NCBI GenBank assembly: GCA_029777145.1
Contig: JAKOSS010000679.1
Location: 1 to 12,016 of the forward strand
Source of the DNA: Acidobacteriota bacterium
GTDB lineage: Bacteria; Acidobacteriota; Blastocatellia; Pyrinomonadales; Pyrinomonadaceae
Length of the DNA stretch: 12,016 bases
Direction: 5' to 3'
Positions 1 through 6,048 of this stretch are shown one piece after another. The notes below the pieces were generated by a model. The model was not told where the DNA came from and did no database searches. It worked only from the letters and a program-made list of their open reading frames with translations. Position 1 is the stretch's first letter. Each line of letters starts with the position of its first letter. The translations under genes and the position numbers were made by a program.

Positions 1-51
1 CTCGAAGAAAAAGGATACGATTGGGTCCGGACAGCAAGCGGTAAGCCGTGA
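1..51 (+). CDS. sufC: SufC ATPase of the SUF Fe-S assembly system, C-terminal end only
   Basis: Only the last 16 codons and the TGA stop (49-51) are inside the window. They read LEEKGYDWVRTASGKP. The LEE-x-GY-x-W pattern matches the C-terminus of SufC (E. coli SufC ends in LEEQGYGWLTEQQ), and the gene directly precedes sufD, which is the usual order. SufC is the cytosolic ABC-type ATPase that works with SufB and SufD as the Fe-S cluster scaffold. The final residues (ASGKP) and the stop codon lie within the heptamer array that starts near position 34, so the repeat appears to have replaced the native tail. The identification depends on a short stretch plus gene order; the ATPase motifs are outside the window. 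Confidence 0.8.
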   Translation, partial: LEEKGYDWVRTASGKP

Positions 52-89
52 GCAGTGGTCGGTGGTCAGTGGTCAGTGGTCAGTAGTCA
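34..89. repeat. Heptamer tandem array A (GTGGTCA type), overlapping the sufC end
   Basis: From 34 the sequence can be cut into eight consecutive 7-mers without a phase break: GCAAGCG, GTAAGCC, GTGAGCA, GTGGTCG, GTGGTCA (three times: 62-68, 69-75, 76-82) and GTAGTCA (83-89). The consensus is roughly GTRRKCA. Degenerate heptamer arrays of this kind resemble the short tandemly repeated repetitive (STRR) sequences known from heterocystous cyanobacteria; that comparison comes from memory, not a search. The first units are read as the final codons of sufC. Confidence 0.85.
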
Positions 90-117
90 GAGTTTGGAGT
101 TCCGCGTTTACGCGGCC
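41..117. repeat. Direct repeat unit, copy 1 (77 bp)
   Basis: This unit runs from GTAAGCCGTG to CGCGGCC and is repeated almost exactly at 147-222. It consists of heptamer units, then AGTTTGGAGTT, then the small palindrome CCGCGTTTACGCGG (102-115; 5-bp stem, TTTA loop). The two copies differ only by one missing A and one A/G substitution, which suggests a recent duplication or two insertions of the same repeat family. Confidence 0.9.
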
Positions 118-125
118 GTCTGTCA

Positions 126-194
126 GTGAGCGGTAAGCAGTGAGCAGTAAGCCGTGAGCAGTGGTCGGTGGTCAGTGGTCGTGGTCAGTGGTCA
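126..194. repeat. Heptamer tandem array B (GTGGTCA type)
   Basis: Ten consecutive units of the same degenerate heptamer: GTGAGCG, GTAAGCA, GTGAGCA, GTAAGCC, GTGAGCA, GTGGTCG, GTGGTCA, GTGGTC (one base short, 175-180), GTGGTCA and GTGGTCA. The array lies between sufC and sufD. Unit number and variants differ from array A, as expected from slippage. Confidence 0.85.
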
Positions 195-222
195 GAGTTT
201 GGAGTTCCGCGTTTACGCGGCC
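147..222. repeat. Direct repeat unit, copy 2 (76 bp)
   Basis: Second copy of the unit at 41-117, carrying the same CCGCGTTTACGCGG palindrome at 207-220. Just beyond it, GTTCCG (204-209) can pair with CGGAAC (235-240), giving an alternative longer hairpin. The spacer between copies (118-146) is itself mostly heptamer repeat. Confidence 0.9.
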
Positions 223-251
223 AACGTAGCGAGCCGGAACGAACCAATCGC

Positions 252-265
252 AAATCTAAAATCTA
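252..265. repeat. AAATCTA heptamer, two copies, just before sufD
   Basis: AAATCTA occurs twice in tandem (252-258 and 259-265), with imperfect 7-base neighbours on each side. It ends 10 bases before the sufD ATG, in the place where a ribosome binding site would lie. No good Shine-Dalgarno is visible for sufD; the nearest purine stretch is GGCAG at 271-275. Confidence 0.5.
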
Positions 266-275
266 ATATCGGCAG

Positions 276-1412
276 ATGACAGCAAGTGCAGTGACAGAAA
301 CGATTTACACACAGGATTTCCTTAAATTCATCGGGGATTCGAGTGACGAGTTGGCGCAGATCCGCCGCGACGCGTTCGACCATTTTGCGTCGGTCGGATT
401 TCCGACGGTGAAGAACGAAGAGTGGAAATACACGAATACGAAGTCCATGTCGGATGTCGGATTTCGGATCGCGGATTTGAGTTCCGGTGAGGCGCCGATC
501 GAGCGTGTCAGTGAGTTCAAGTTCGACCGAAACGGCTTCACCGCGCTTCACCTCGCATTTGCCGGGTTCGTCGTGGTCACGATTCCGGCCGAAACATCGA
601 TCGCCGAACCGATAGAATTCGCTTTCAAGAATTCCGACGGCGACGCCCGATTTCCGCACCTGATCGTGATCGCTGAACCGGGATCGAAGGCGACGATCAT
701 CGAATCTTTCGAATCCGACGGAAAGAGTTTCACGAACGCCGGCACCCAGGTGTTCGTCGCCGAAAACGCGAATGTCACGCATTATCGCGTCCAGAAAGAA
801 TCGCCCGATGCGTTTCATATCGGCACGACGGAAGTCACATTGACTGCCGGCAGTCTTTACAATTCGACAAACATCAATCTCGGCGGCGCGATCGCGCGGC
901 ACGACGTTCACGTGAAATTCACCGCGGAAGGCGGCGAGGCGTTTGTCGACGGTCTATACATGCTGAACGGAAATCAGCATTCAGATACGCACTCGTCGAT
1001 CGATCACGCCGTCCCGAACTGCGTTTCGCATCAAACCTACAAAGGTGTTCTCAGCGACAAGTCGCGCGGCGTTTTCAACGGAAAGGTTTTCGTCCGTGAG
1101 AACGCGCGCGGGACAGATGCGCAGCAGTCGAACAAGAATTTGCTTATGTCGAACGATGCGCGCGTCGATACGAAACCGCAGCTCGAGATCTTCAACGACG
1201 ACGTGAAATGTTCGCACGGCGCGACGGTCGGGCAACTGGAAGACGAGGAGCTGTTTTATCTGTTAAGCCGAGGGATAAATTCGACGCTGGCGGCGAATTT
1301 GCTCACGTACGGCTTCGCGGAAGAGATCATCAACAAGATCGGAATTGAGTCGATCAAACGTGAATTGGACGAGGCTGTTTTGAATCGTTTGCACGTGAGT
1401 TTGGAAGTTTGA
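276..1412 (+). CDS. sufD: Fe-S cluster assembly protein SufD
   Basis: SufD is the cytosolic partner of SufB and SufC in the SufBC2D scaffold that builds Fe-S clusters. The 378-residue protein shows the family pattern: an N-terminal region with EEWKYT (48-53), then a beta-helix core ending in FNGKVFVRENARGTDAQQ and KCSHGATVG. Cys312 and His314 of the CSHGAT motif correspond to the conserved Cys/His near the SufD C-terminus. SufB is the nearest relative, but the length (SufB is usually about 470) and the position between sufC and sufS favour SufD. The ATG at 276 has only a weak Shine-Dalgarno. The stop is 2 bases before the preferred sufS start, so the two genes are probably cotranslated. Residues 59-67 are encoded by a 4-copy heptamer repeat (450-477), an oddity in a conserved gene. 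Confidence 0.95.
   Translation: MTASAVTETIYTQDFLKFIGDSSDELAQIRRDAFDHFASVGFPTVKNEEWKYTNTKSMSDVGFRIADLSSGEAPIERVSEFKFDRNGFTALHLAFAGFVVVTIPAETSIAEPIEFAFKNSDGDARFPHLIVIAEPGSKATIIESFESDGKSFTNAGTQVFVAENANVTHYRVQKESPDAFHIGTTEVTLTAGSLYNSTNINLGGAIARHDVHVKFTAEGGEAFVDGLYMLNGNQHSDTHSSIDHAVPNCVSHQTYKGVLSDKSRGVFNGKVFVRENARGTDAQQSNKNLLMSNDARVDTKPQLEIFNDDVKCSHGATVGQLEDEELFYLLSRGINSTLAANLLTYGFAEEIINKIGIESIKRELDEAVLNRLHVSLEV
450..477. repeat. Four-copy heptamer TCGGATN inside sufD
   Basis: TCGGATG, TCGGATT, TCGGATC and GCGGATT follow one another without interruption. They are in the sufD reading frame immediately downstream of the conserved EEWKYT motif and encode SDVGFRIAD. The 7-base period is the same as in the intergenic arrays but the unit sequence is different. 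Confidence 0.8.
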
Positions 1413-1414
1413 AC

Positions 1415-2656
1415 ATGTTGTCAGCAAAGCAGATGAGCAATTTCGACGTAAACAAGGTTAGAGCGGATTTTCCGGTTCTCGCGCGCGAGGTCAACGGGAA
1501 GCCGTTGTGCTATCTCGACAACGCCGCGTCGTCGCAGGTTCCGAACCTCGTCATCGAGCGCGGTTCGAAGTACCTCGCCGAGGAACACTCGAACGTCCAT
1601 CGCGGCGTCCATTATCTCTCGCAGCTCGCGACCAGCGAATACGAAAAAGCACGTGAAAAGTCCCGCGCGTTCATCAACGCGAAGGAAGCGAAAGAATGCG
1701 TTTTTGTCCGTGGCTGCACGGAAGGCATCAACCTTGTCGCGAACGCCTACGGGCGCAAGTTCATCAACGAGGGTGACGAGATCCTGATCAGCCAGATGGA
1801 ACACCATTCGAACATCGTTCCGTGGCAGATGATTGCCGAGGAGCGCGGCGCGAAGATCCGTGTGATCCCGATGAACGAAGCCGGCGAGCTGATCATCGAC
1901 GAATATGAGAATCTCCTCAACGAACGGACGAAGATCGTCGCCGTCGCGCACGTGTCGAACGCGCTCGGAACGGTAAATCCGATCAAGGAAATGATCGCGA
2001 CCGCGCACAAATTCGGTATCCCGGTTTGCGTTGACGGCGCGCAGGCCGTGCCGCACATGCGCGTCGATCTTCAGGATCTCGACGCCGATTTCTATGCATT
2101 TTCGGGCCACAAGATGTTCGCTCCGACCGGCAGCGGAGTTGTTTACGGCAAGAAAGAATGGCTCGAGAAGATGGGGCCGTATCAGGGCGGCGGTTCGATG
2201 ATCCGGACGGTGACCTTCGAGAAGACGACTTACGCGGGATTGCCGGAGAAGTTTGAAGCGGGAACACCGGCGATCGCGTCGCAGATCGGACTCGGCGCGG
2301 CGATAGATTATCTGAACTCGATCGATCTCGACGCCGCCTTCGCGTGGGAACACGAACTGCTCGAATACGCGACCGCAAAGCTTTCTGCGATCGAGGGCGT
2401 AAAGATCGTCGGCACGGCGAAGGAGAAGGCGAGCGTTTTGTCGTTCACGATCGAAGGAGTTCATCCGCATGACATCGGCACGATCCTCGATCAGCAGGGA
2501 ATTGCGGTCCGCGCTGGACATCACTGCGCCCAACCGGTCATGCAGTTTTTTGAAGTTCCGGCGACCGCTCGCGCAAGCTTCGCGTTCTACAACACCAGAG
2601 AGGAAGTCGACAAACTAGCCGAGGCGGTTGAAAAAGTGATCGAAGTTTTCGGTTAG
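1415..2656 (+). CDS. sufS: Cysteine desulfurase SufS (PLP-dependent)
   Basis: SufS takes sulfur from L-cysteine as an enzyme-bound persulfide and hands it to SufU or SufE for Fe-S cluster assembly. The protein is a fold-type I aminotransferase-like enzyme of 413 residues, normal for group II desulfurases. Visible landmarks are CYLDNAASSQ near the N-terminus, MEHHSN, DGAQAVPH, the PLP lysine in SGHKMFAPTGSG (Lys233) and the persulfide cysteine in RAGHHCAQP (Cys371). I prefer ATG 1415 because GGAAG at 1403-1407 sits 7 bases upstream. A TTG at 1409 overlapping the sufD stop would add two residues, and an ATG at 1433 would remove six. The gene lies 2 bases after sufD and is surely in the same operon. 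Its likely partner SufU is encoded at 5545. Confidence 0.96.
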   Translation: MLSAKQMSNFDVNKVRADFPVLAREVNGKPLCYLDNAASSQVPNLVIERGSKYLAEEHSNVHRGVHYLSQLATSEYEKAREKSRAFINAKEAKECVFVRGCTEGINLVANAYGRKFINEGDEILISQMEHHSNIVPWQMIAEERGAKIRVIPMNEAGELIIDEYENLLNERTKIVAVAHVSNALGTVNPIKEMIATAHKFGIPVCVDGAQAVPHMRVDLQDLDADFYAFSGHKMFAPTGSGVVYGKKEWLEKMGPYQGGGSMIRTVTFEKTTYAGLPEKFEAGTPAIASQIGLGAAIDYLNSIDLDAAFAWEHELLEYATAKLSAIEGVKIVGTAKEKASVLSFTIEGVHPHDIGTILDQQGIAVRAGHHCAQPVMQFFEVPATARASFAFYNTREEVDKLAEAVEKVIEVFG

Positions 2657-2680
2657 GCTGCTTTCTCCCGAAGGGATTTC

Positions 2681-2737
2681 ATGTTCCGTCGAATATTGAC
2701 CGCCATTACGGTCATTACTCTCGGTTTGGTTCTATAA
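2681..2737 (+). CDS. Possible 18-residue hydrophobic peptide (or remnant of a signal peptide)
   Basis: An ATG at 2681 is preceded by a strong Shine-Dalgarno, AAGGG at 2671-2675, with a 5-base spacer. The ORF reads MFRRILTAITVITLGLVL and stops at TAA 2735-2737. Two arginines followed by a continuous hydrophobic run look like a small membrane peptide or the start of an export signal. The stop overlaps an in-frame ATG of the downstream hydrolase reading frame (TAATG), the same arrangement as at 4360-4364, so translational coupling is conceivable. It could equally be the 5' remnant of a deleted gene or chance. No homologue is recognised. Confidence 0.35.
   Translation: MFRRILTAITVITLGLVL
2697..2714. 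promoter_or_regulatory. Perfect inverted repeat TGACCG-N6-CGGTCA, possible operator
   Basis: TGACCG (2697-2702) and CGGTCA (2709-2714) form a perfect 6-bp inverted repeat with a 6-base centre, a size typical of dimeric regulator sites. It lies 18 bases upstream of TATAAT (2733-2738), so its right arm covers the place of a -35 box for that -10. The region also overlaps the small ORF at 2681-2737, so both readings compete. Confidence 0.3.
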
Positions 2738-2738
2738 T
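2733..2738 (+). promoter_or_regulatory. Candidate -10 box for the hydrolase-cupin-sufU genes
   Basis: TATAAT at 2733-2738 is an exact sigma-70 -10 consensus, but the matching -35 region (CGGTCA, 18-base spacing) is poor and no extended -10 is present. It would give an untranslated leader of about 60 bases before the ATG at 2806. A small hairpin (CGGAC/GTCCG, 2767-2779) lies in that leader. Confidence 0.3.
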
Positions 2739-2805
2739 GACCTCGAGACCCCCCAATCCACATGTTCGGACCTCGTCCGGCAGATCTGTGTCTTTGGAGC
2801 TAAAC

Positions 2806-4362
2806 ATGAAACTCAACGGCCGAATCTTCATCGTCATTTTTGTGTTGCTGACAAGTAATGCGCTGACAGCAACTTTTCCCGTCAGTATCGATCCTGCTCA
2901 GGATGACAAGATCAGAGTGCTTTCCGATTCCGATTGGTATTGGAGTGCGGTCAAGGTCCCTGATAAGGAAATGGAGTCGATCGGAACGCCGAATAAATAC
3001 ACGCTCCGATTTCGGAACGACGGCACGATCGCGATCGTCGGAGACTGCAATCGGGTGGCAGGAACCTTTTCCTTATCGGAAGGTACGATCTCGATCAAGC
3101 CAACCGTCTCGACGCTCGCCGCTTGCGGGCCCGATTCGAAAAGCGATCAGCTCATCGCGCTCATCGGGCAGGCGGAGAAATTCGTGGTATCACCGGTCAG
3201 TCTGGTACTCGTCCTCAAGGACAAGGGACTGATGATCTTTCGTCCGCCGAATCCGGCGGAACTCTGCGGAGGGAAAGCGACCGCCGTACATAACGGTGTC
3301 ACGACACTCGATCCGGCGATCAGCGCCGAGCTGGACAAGATACTTTTGGATTTCGTAACGGGGCCATCGATTTCCCCGGGCGCGTCGATGTACGTCATGA
3401 CGCCGAAGGGAAGTTATCACAAATCGATAGGAATCTCGGACGTCTCCGCCTGCGCCGAATTGCCCGTGGATTCGCCCTTCCAAATAGGCAGCAACACGAA
3501 GATGATGACCTCGGCGATGATCCTGCAGCTGCAGGAACGCGGCAAGCTTTCGCTCAGCGATCCGATCGGAAAGTGGCTTCCCGACCTTGCGGCGAAGATA
3601 CCGAATTCCGATCGGATCACAATCGACATGCTCCTGACCCACACGAGCGGGATCGCCGATTACTTTGACGTCGGCGAAGAGCGCATTTCGTCTGGAACCG
3701 GGAATAAGGCGATGCTGACTCGTGGATTCACACCCGAAGAGATTGTTTTACGCGTGGCGAATTTCGGAAAACCGGACTTCGCGCCCGGCGAGGCGGGCAA
3801 GTGGAAATACAGCAATACGGGATACATTCTGCTGGGTCTGATCATCGAAAAAGCGACAGGCAAGTCGTACGAGGATAATCTTCGTTCACGCATTCTCAAG
3901 CCGCTCAAGTTGAAGTCCACGTATCTTCAAAAGGGTCAGCCCGCAACCGGTGCGCTTCCGGTCGCCTATTACGAAATGCCGTTCAAGTTCACAACCTCCG
4001 AGTGGAACGCCAGTCAGGGTTGGGCTGCGGGTGCGGTCGTTTCGACGTCCGAAGATTTTGCAACATTTCTGCGCGCGTTGTTTAACGGCAAGCTTTTCAA
4101 GAAGCCGGCGACGCTTGCGTTGATGCGTTCGTATCCCCCGGCGGGATCGAAGGCACTTGGTGAAGGAACCGTTTATTGCCATGGGATGCTCGAGAATCAA
4201 GGTGTTCTCGGGCACGGAGGACAAACACTCGGGTTCCTCAGCGACGGCGGTTACATTCCCGAGATCGATACAACCTTCGTTATCTGGAGCAACGCGGGAT
4301 CGGGCAAGACCAGCCGCCTCGTCGTGCCGGCGATCGCCAAGGTATTGAGGGGTGAGAAATAA
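2806..4362 (+). CDS. Exported META-domain plus serine beta-lactamase-family hydrolase
   Basis: This 518-residue protein begins with a signal peptide (MKLNGR, then a hydrophobic stretch to about residue 24) and should act outside the cytoplasm. Residues about 40-150 match the META/HslJ domain (DCNRVAGTF, then a TLAACGP segment). Residues about 180-515 are a class C beta-lactamase/penicillin-binding-protein-like hydrolase. They contain the nucleophile motif SNTK (Ser229, Lys232), YSN (Tyr335, Asn337) and HGG (His470), so the active site looks intact. The substrate cannot be read from sequence; D-amino peptidase or esterase activity on cell-wall or ester substrates is typical of the family, and true beta-lactam resistance is not implied. 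ATG 2806 is preferred over the in-frame ATG 2737: GGAG at 2796-2799 is well spaced and the signal peptide starts there. The next gene overlaps by one base (TAATG). Confidence 0.85.
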   Translation: MKLNGRIFIVIFVLLTSNALTATFPVSIDPAQDDKIRVLSDSDWYWSAVKVPDKEMESIGTPNKYTLRFRNDGTIAIVGDCNRVAGTFSLSEGTISIKPTVSTLAACGPDSKSDQLIALIGQAEKFVVSPVSLVLVLKDKGLMIFRPPNPAELCGGKATAVHNGVTTLDPAISAELDKILLDFVTGPSISPGASMYVMTPKGSYHKSIGISDVSACAELPVDSPFQIGSNTKMMTSAMILQLQERGKLSLSDPIGKWLPDLAAKIPNSDRITIDMLLTHTSGIADYFDVGEERISSGTGNKAMLTRGFTPEEIVLRVANFGKPDFAPGEAGKWKYSNTGYILLGLIIEKATGKSYEDNLRSRILKPLKLKSTYLQKGQPATGALPVAYYEMPFKFTTSEWNASQGWAAGAVVSTSEDFATFLRALFNGKLFKKPATLALMRSYPPAGSKALGEGTVYCHGMLENQGVLGHGGQTLGFLSDGGYIPEIDTTFVIWSNAGSGKTSRLVVPAIAKVLRGEK

Positions 4363-5180
4363 TGATTCCGAAGGTAAGCAGACTCGCCGCGATTTCCATT
4401 CTCGGTCTGGCGCTTAGCGGCTGCCAATCCCGGCTCGTTCCGGAATCGCCGCAATCTCCGACCTCGTGGGCGAACACGTCCGAACAGTCGAAGGCCTTGT
4501 TGCCTGAGCCGCAAACCGTGAAGTTTGAGTCGGCTGACAAAGTCGAGATCGTCGGAACCTTCTACTCCGCTGAAAAGGACGATTCGCCGGCCGTCCTGCT
4601 GTTGCACCAATGGCAAAGCGATCGAAAGTCGTTTGAATCGTTTGCGGAGCGCCTTCAGTCCAAGGGATTTTCGGTGCTGGCGATCGACGGTCGGGGATTT
4701 GGGGATTCGGTCCGTACTACCGACGGAAAACCGGTCGCACCGGCCCGCGACGAGGCAGCCGTAAAATCAATGCTGGTTGACGTCGCGAATGCCTTCAAGT
4801 TTCTTTCTGAGAACAAGAAGGTCGATCCGTCGCGGATCGCGATCGTCGGCGCTTCGTACGGCAGCAGTCTGGCGATCCTTTATGCTGCTGAAAATAAGGA
4901 CGTTAGGGCTGTTGCGTTATTGTCGCCGGGAATCAACTATTTCGGGAGCATGAAGACCGAACCGGCCGTCAAAACATACGGAGCCCGACCATTGCTTTTG
5001 GTTGCGGCGAGTGACGATGCGGAATCCGCGGACACGGTCAAAAAGTTGAAGGAGGCGGCCGGAAACGATCTTTGCGATTCCGAAGTTTACTCCAAAGGCG
5101 GACACGGCACGGCTTTGTTTTCCGCCGGAGTTGGCCTTGAGGACCGACTCGAACTGTTTATTGAAAAGAGTCTGAAATGA
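4362..5180 (+). CDS. Lipoprotein alpha/beta hydrolase (dienelactone-hydrolase-like)
   Basis: The 272-residue protein has a lipoprotein signal: a short basic N-terminus, a hydrophobic stretch and a lipobox LSGC with Cys21 as the predicted lipidated residue. It should therefore be anchored in a membrane facing the periplasm. The rest is an alpha/beta hydrolase: VLLLHQW at the oxyanion strand, DGRGFGDS, the nucleophile elbow GASYGSS (Ser165), an acidic residue in VAASDDAES (Asp218 or Asp219) and the catalytic histidine in GGHGTALF (His248). The substrate is unknown; esterase or peptidase-like activity is plausible. GAGGGG at 4347-4352 is a good ribosome binding site. The start overlaps the upstream stop by one base and its stop overlaps the cupin start by four, so the genes are surely cotranscribed. 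Together with the upstream hydrolase it may form an exported hydrolytic pair. Confidence 0.85.
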   Translation: MIPKVSRLAAISILGLALSGCQSRLVPESPQSPTSWANTSEQSKALLPEPQTVKFESADKVEIVGTFYSAEKDDSPAVLLLHQWQSDRKSFESFAERLQSKGFSVLAIDGRGFGDSVRTTDGKPVAPARDEAAVKSMLVDVANAFKFLSENKKVDPSRIAIVGASYGSSLAILYAAENKDVRAVALLSPGINYFGSMKTEPAVKTYGARPLLLVAASDDAESADTVKKLKEAAGNDLCDSEVYSKGGHGTALFSAGVGLEDRLELFIEKSLK

Positions 5181-5539
5181 ACAAGGTCAGCCTTGAAGAG
5201 AAATTCGCGCTCATAACCGAGCATTGGAGGCCAAAGATCGTCGGAGAGTTGAACGGCCAGGAGGTCAAGCTCGTCAAATTTCGCGGTGAGTTTCCATGGC
5301 ATCACCACGATAACGAGGACGAGATGTTCATGGCCTGCAAAGGGACTTTCAGGCTCGAGTTCCGTGACCGAACCTTGGAGGTGAACGAAGGCGAATTCGT
5401 GATCGTGCCGCGGGGAGTCGAACATCGGCCGGTGGCGGATGAAGAGGTCGAAGTACTTTTGTTCGAGCCGAAGAATTTGATGAATACCGGGACTGTCGTT
5501 GATGAAAAGTACACGGCGCCCGTTGGAGAAAAGATCTAA
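5177..5539 (+). CDS. Small single-domain cupin protein
   Basis: The 120-residue cytosolic protein (no signal peptide) is a one-domain cupin of the cupin_2 type. Both cupin motifs are complete: HxH-x4-E (His42, His44, Glu49) followed by G56, and G72-x5-P78-x-G80-x2-H83. Together they supply the usual three-His/one-Glu site for a divalent metal. The biochemical role is unknown; such proteins include isomerases, dioxygenases and small-molecule sensors. Its start overlaps the alpha/beta hydrolase stop (ATGA at 5177-5180) and sufU begins 5 bases after its stop. That suggests coordinated expression with Fe-S assembly, but a metal-related role is only a guess. Confidence 0.88.
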   Translation: MNKVSLEEKFALITEHWRPKIVGELNGQEVKLVKFRGEFPWHHHDNEDEMFMACKGTFRLEFRDRTLEVNEGEFVIVPRGVEHRPVADEEVEVLLFEPKNLMNTGTVVDEKYTAPVGEKI

Positions 5540-5544
5540 AGGAC

Positions 5545-5994
5545 ATGTCGGAGCTGAACGAGCTATACCAGGAAGTGATCCTGGAACACAACAAGAACCC
5601 GCGGAACTTCCATGAAATGACCGATGCCGATTATCAGGCCGACGGTCACAATCCGCTCTGCGGCGATCAATTGAAGGTCTTCCTTCACGTCGACGGCGAC
5701 GTCATCACGGACGTGTCGTTCACCGGAAGCGGATGCGCCATCTCGAAAGCTTCGGCGTCGATGATGACGCAGGCGCTGAAAGGCAAAACGCGAGAAGAGG
5801 CCGAGACATTGTTCGACGAATTCCATCGCATGGTGACCGGGAAGCTCGATATTGAGACCGACGAGAACCGTCTCGGGAAACTTCGGATCTTCGCCGGAGT
5901 CCTCGAATTCCCGGCGCGCGTGAAATGCGCCTCGTTGTCGTGGCACACGGTGCATGCTGCCTTGCACGGCGAAGAGGGTGTTTCGACCGAATAG
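5545..5994 (+). CDS. sufU: SufU, zinc-dependent sulfurtransferase/Fe-S assembly protein
   Basis: SufU accepts persulfide sulfur from SufS and passes it on to the SUF scaffold. The 149-residue protein matches the IscU/SufU family. The ligand set is complete: Cys39 and Asp41 in PLCGD, Cys64 in GSGCAIS and Cys128 in KCASLSWHT, with the extra ~20-residue stretch between the second and third cysteines that distinguishes SufU from IscU. The MSELNELYQEVILEHNKNPRNF start is typical of SufU, so ATG 5545 is secure. The Shine-Dalgarno AAAGGA (5538-5543) overlaps the cupin stop, which suggests translational coupling. The gene normally follows sufS directly; here three other genes intervene. Confidence 0.95.
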   Translation: MSELNELYQEVILEHNKNPRNFHEMTDADYQADGHNPLCGDQLKVFLHVDGDVITDVSFTGSGCAISKASASMMTQALKGKTREEAETLFDEFHRMVTGKLDIETDENRLGKLRIFAGVLEFPARVKCASLSWHTVHAALHGEEGVSTE

Positions 5995-6012
5995 CGCCAG
6001 TCCCGTTCGAGT

Positions 6013-6041
6013 GTTACCCAACCTTAATTTCCGGCTATACT
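6013..6041 (+). promoter_or_regulatory. Candidate promoter for menC giving a near-leaderless mRNA
   Basis: TATACT at 6036-6041 is a good -10 match. The -35 region is weak (GTTACC at 6013-6018, 17-base spacing). Transcription would start about 6048-6049, at the menC ATG itself, and no Shine-Dalgarno of more than three bases (GAG) is seen in front of that ATG. Confidence 0.4.
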
Positions 6042-6048
6042 TGAGTCT

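Noticed and set aside
34..222. CRISPR array
   Set aside because: The repeats are 7-base units without unique spacers, and the two 76/77-bp copies are separated by more of the same heptamer.
252..275. Promoter for sufD in the AT-rich stretch
   Set aside because: TAAAAT and TAATAT can be picked out, but they come from the AAATCTA heptamers and have no -35 partner at suitable spacing.
213..911. 232-codon open frame on the minus strand
   Set aside because: Shadow of sufD that extends into the repeat region; no motif and no ribosome binding site.
1421..2533. 370-codon open frame on the minus strand
   Set aside because: It lies entirely within sufS on the other strand; the Arg/Asp-rich translation is typical of a frame shadow in GC-rich DNA.
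2666..2680. Terminator after sufS (TCCC-GAA-GGGA followed by TTTC)
   Set aside because: A four-base stem and a short pyrimidine tail are too weak, and the GGG is better explained as the ribosome binding site of the small ORF.
2737..2805. N-terminal extension of the META/serine hydrolase from ATG 2737
   Set aside because: It would put 23 polar residues before a clear signal peptide, while GGAG before ATG 2806 supports the later start. Coupling to the small ORF remains a minor possibility.
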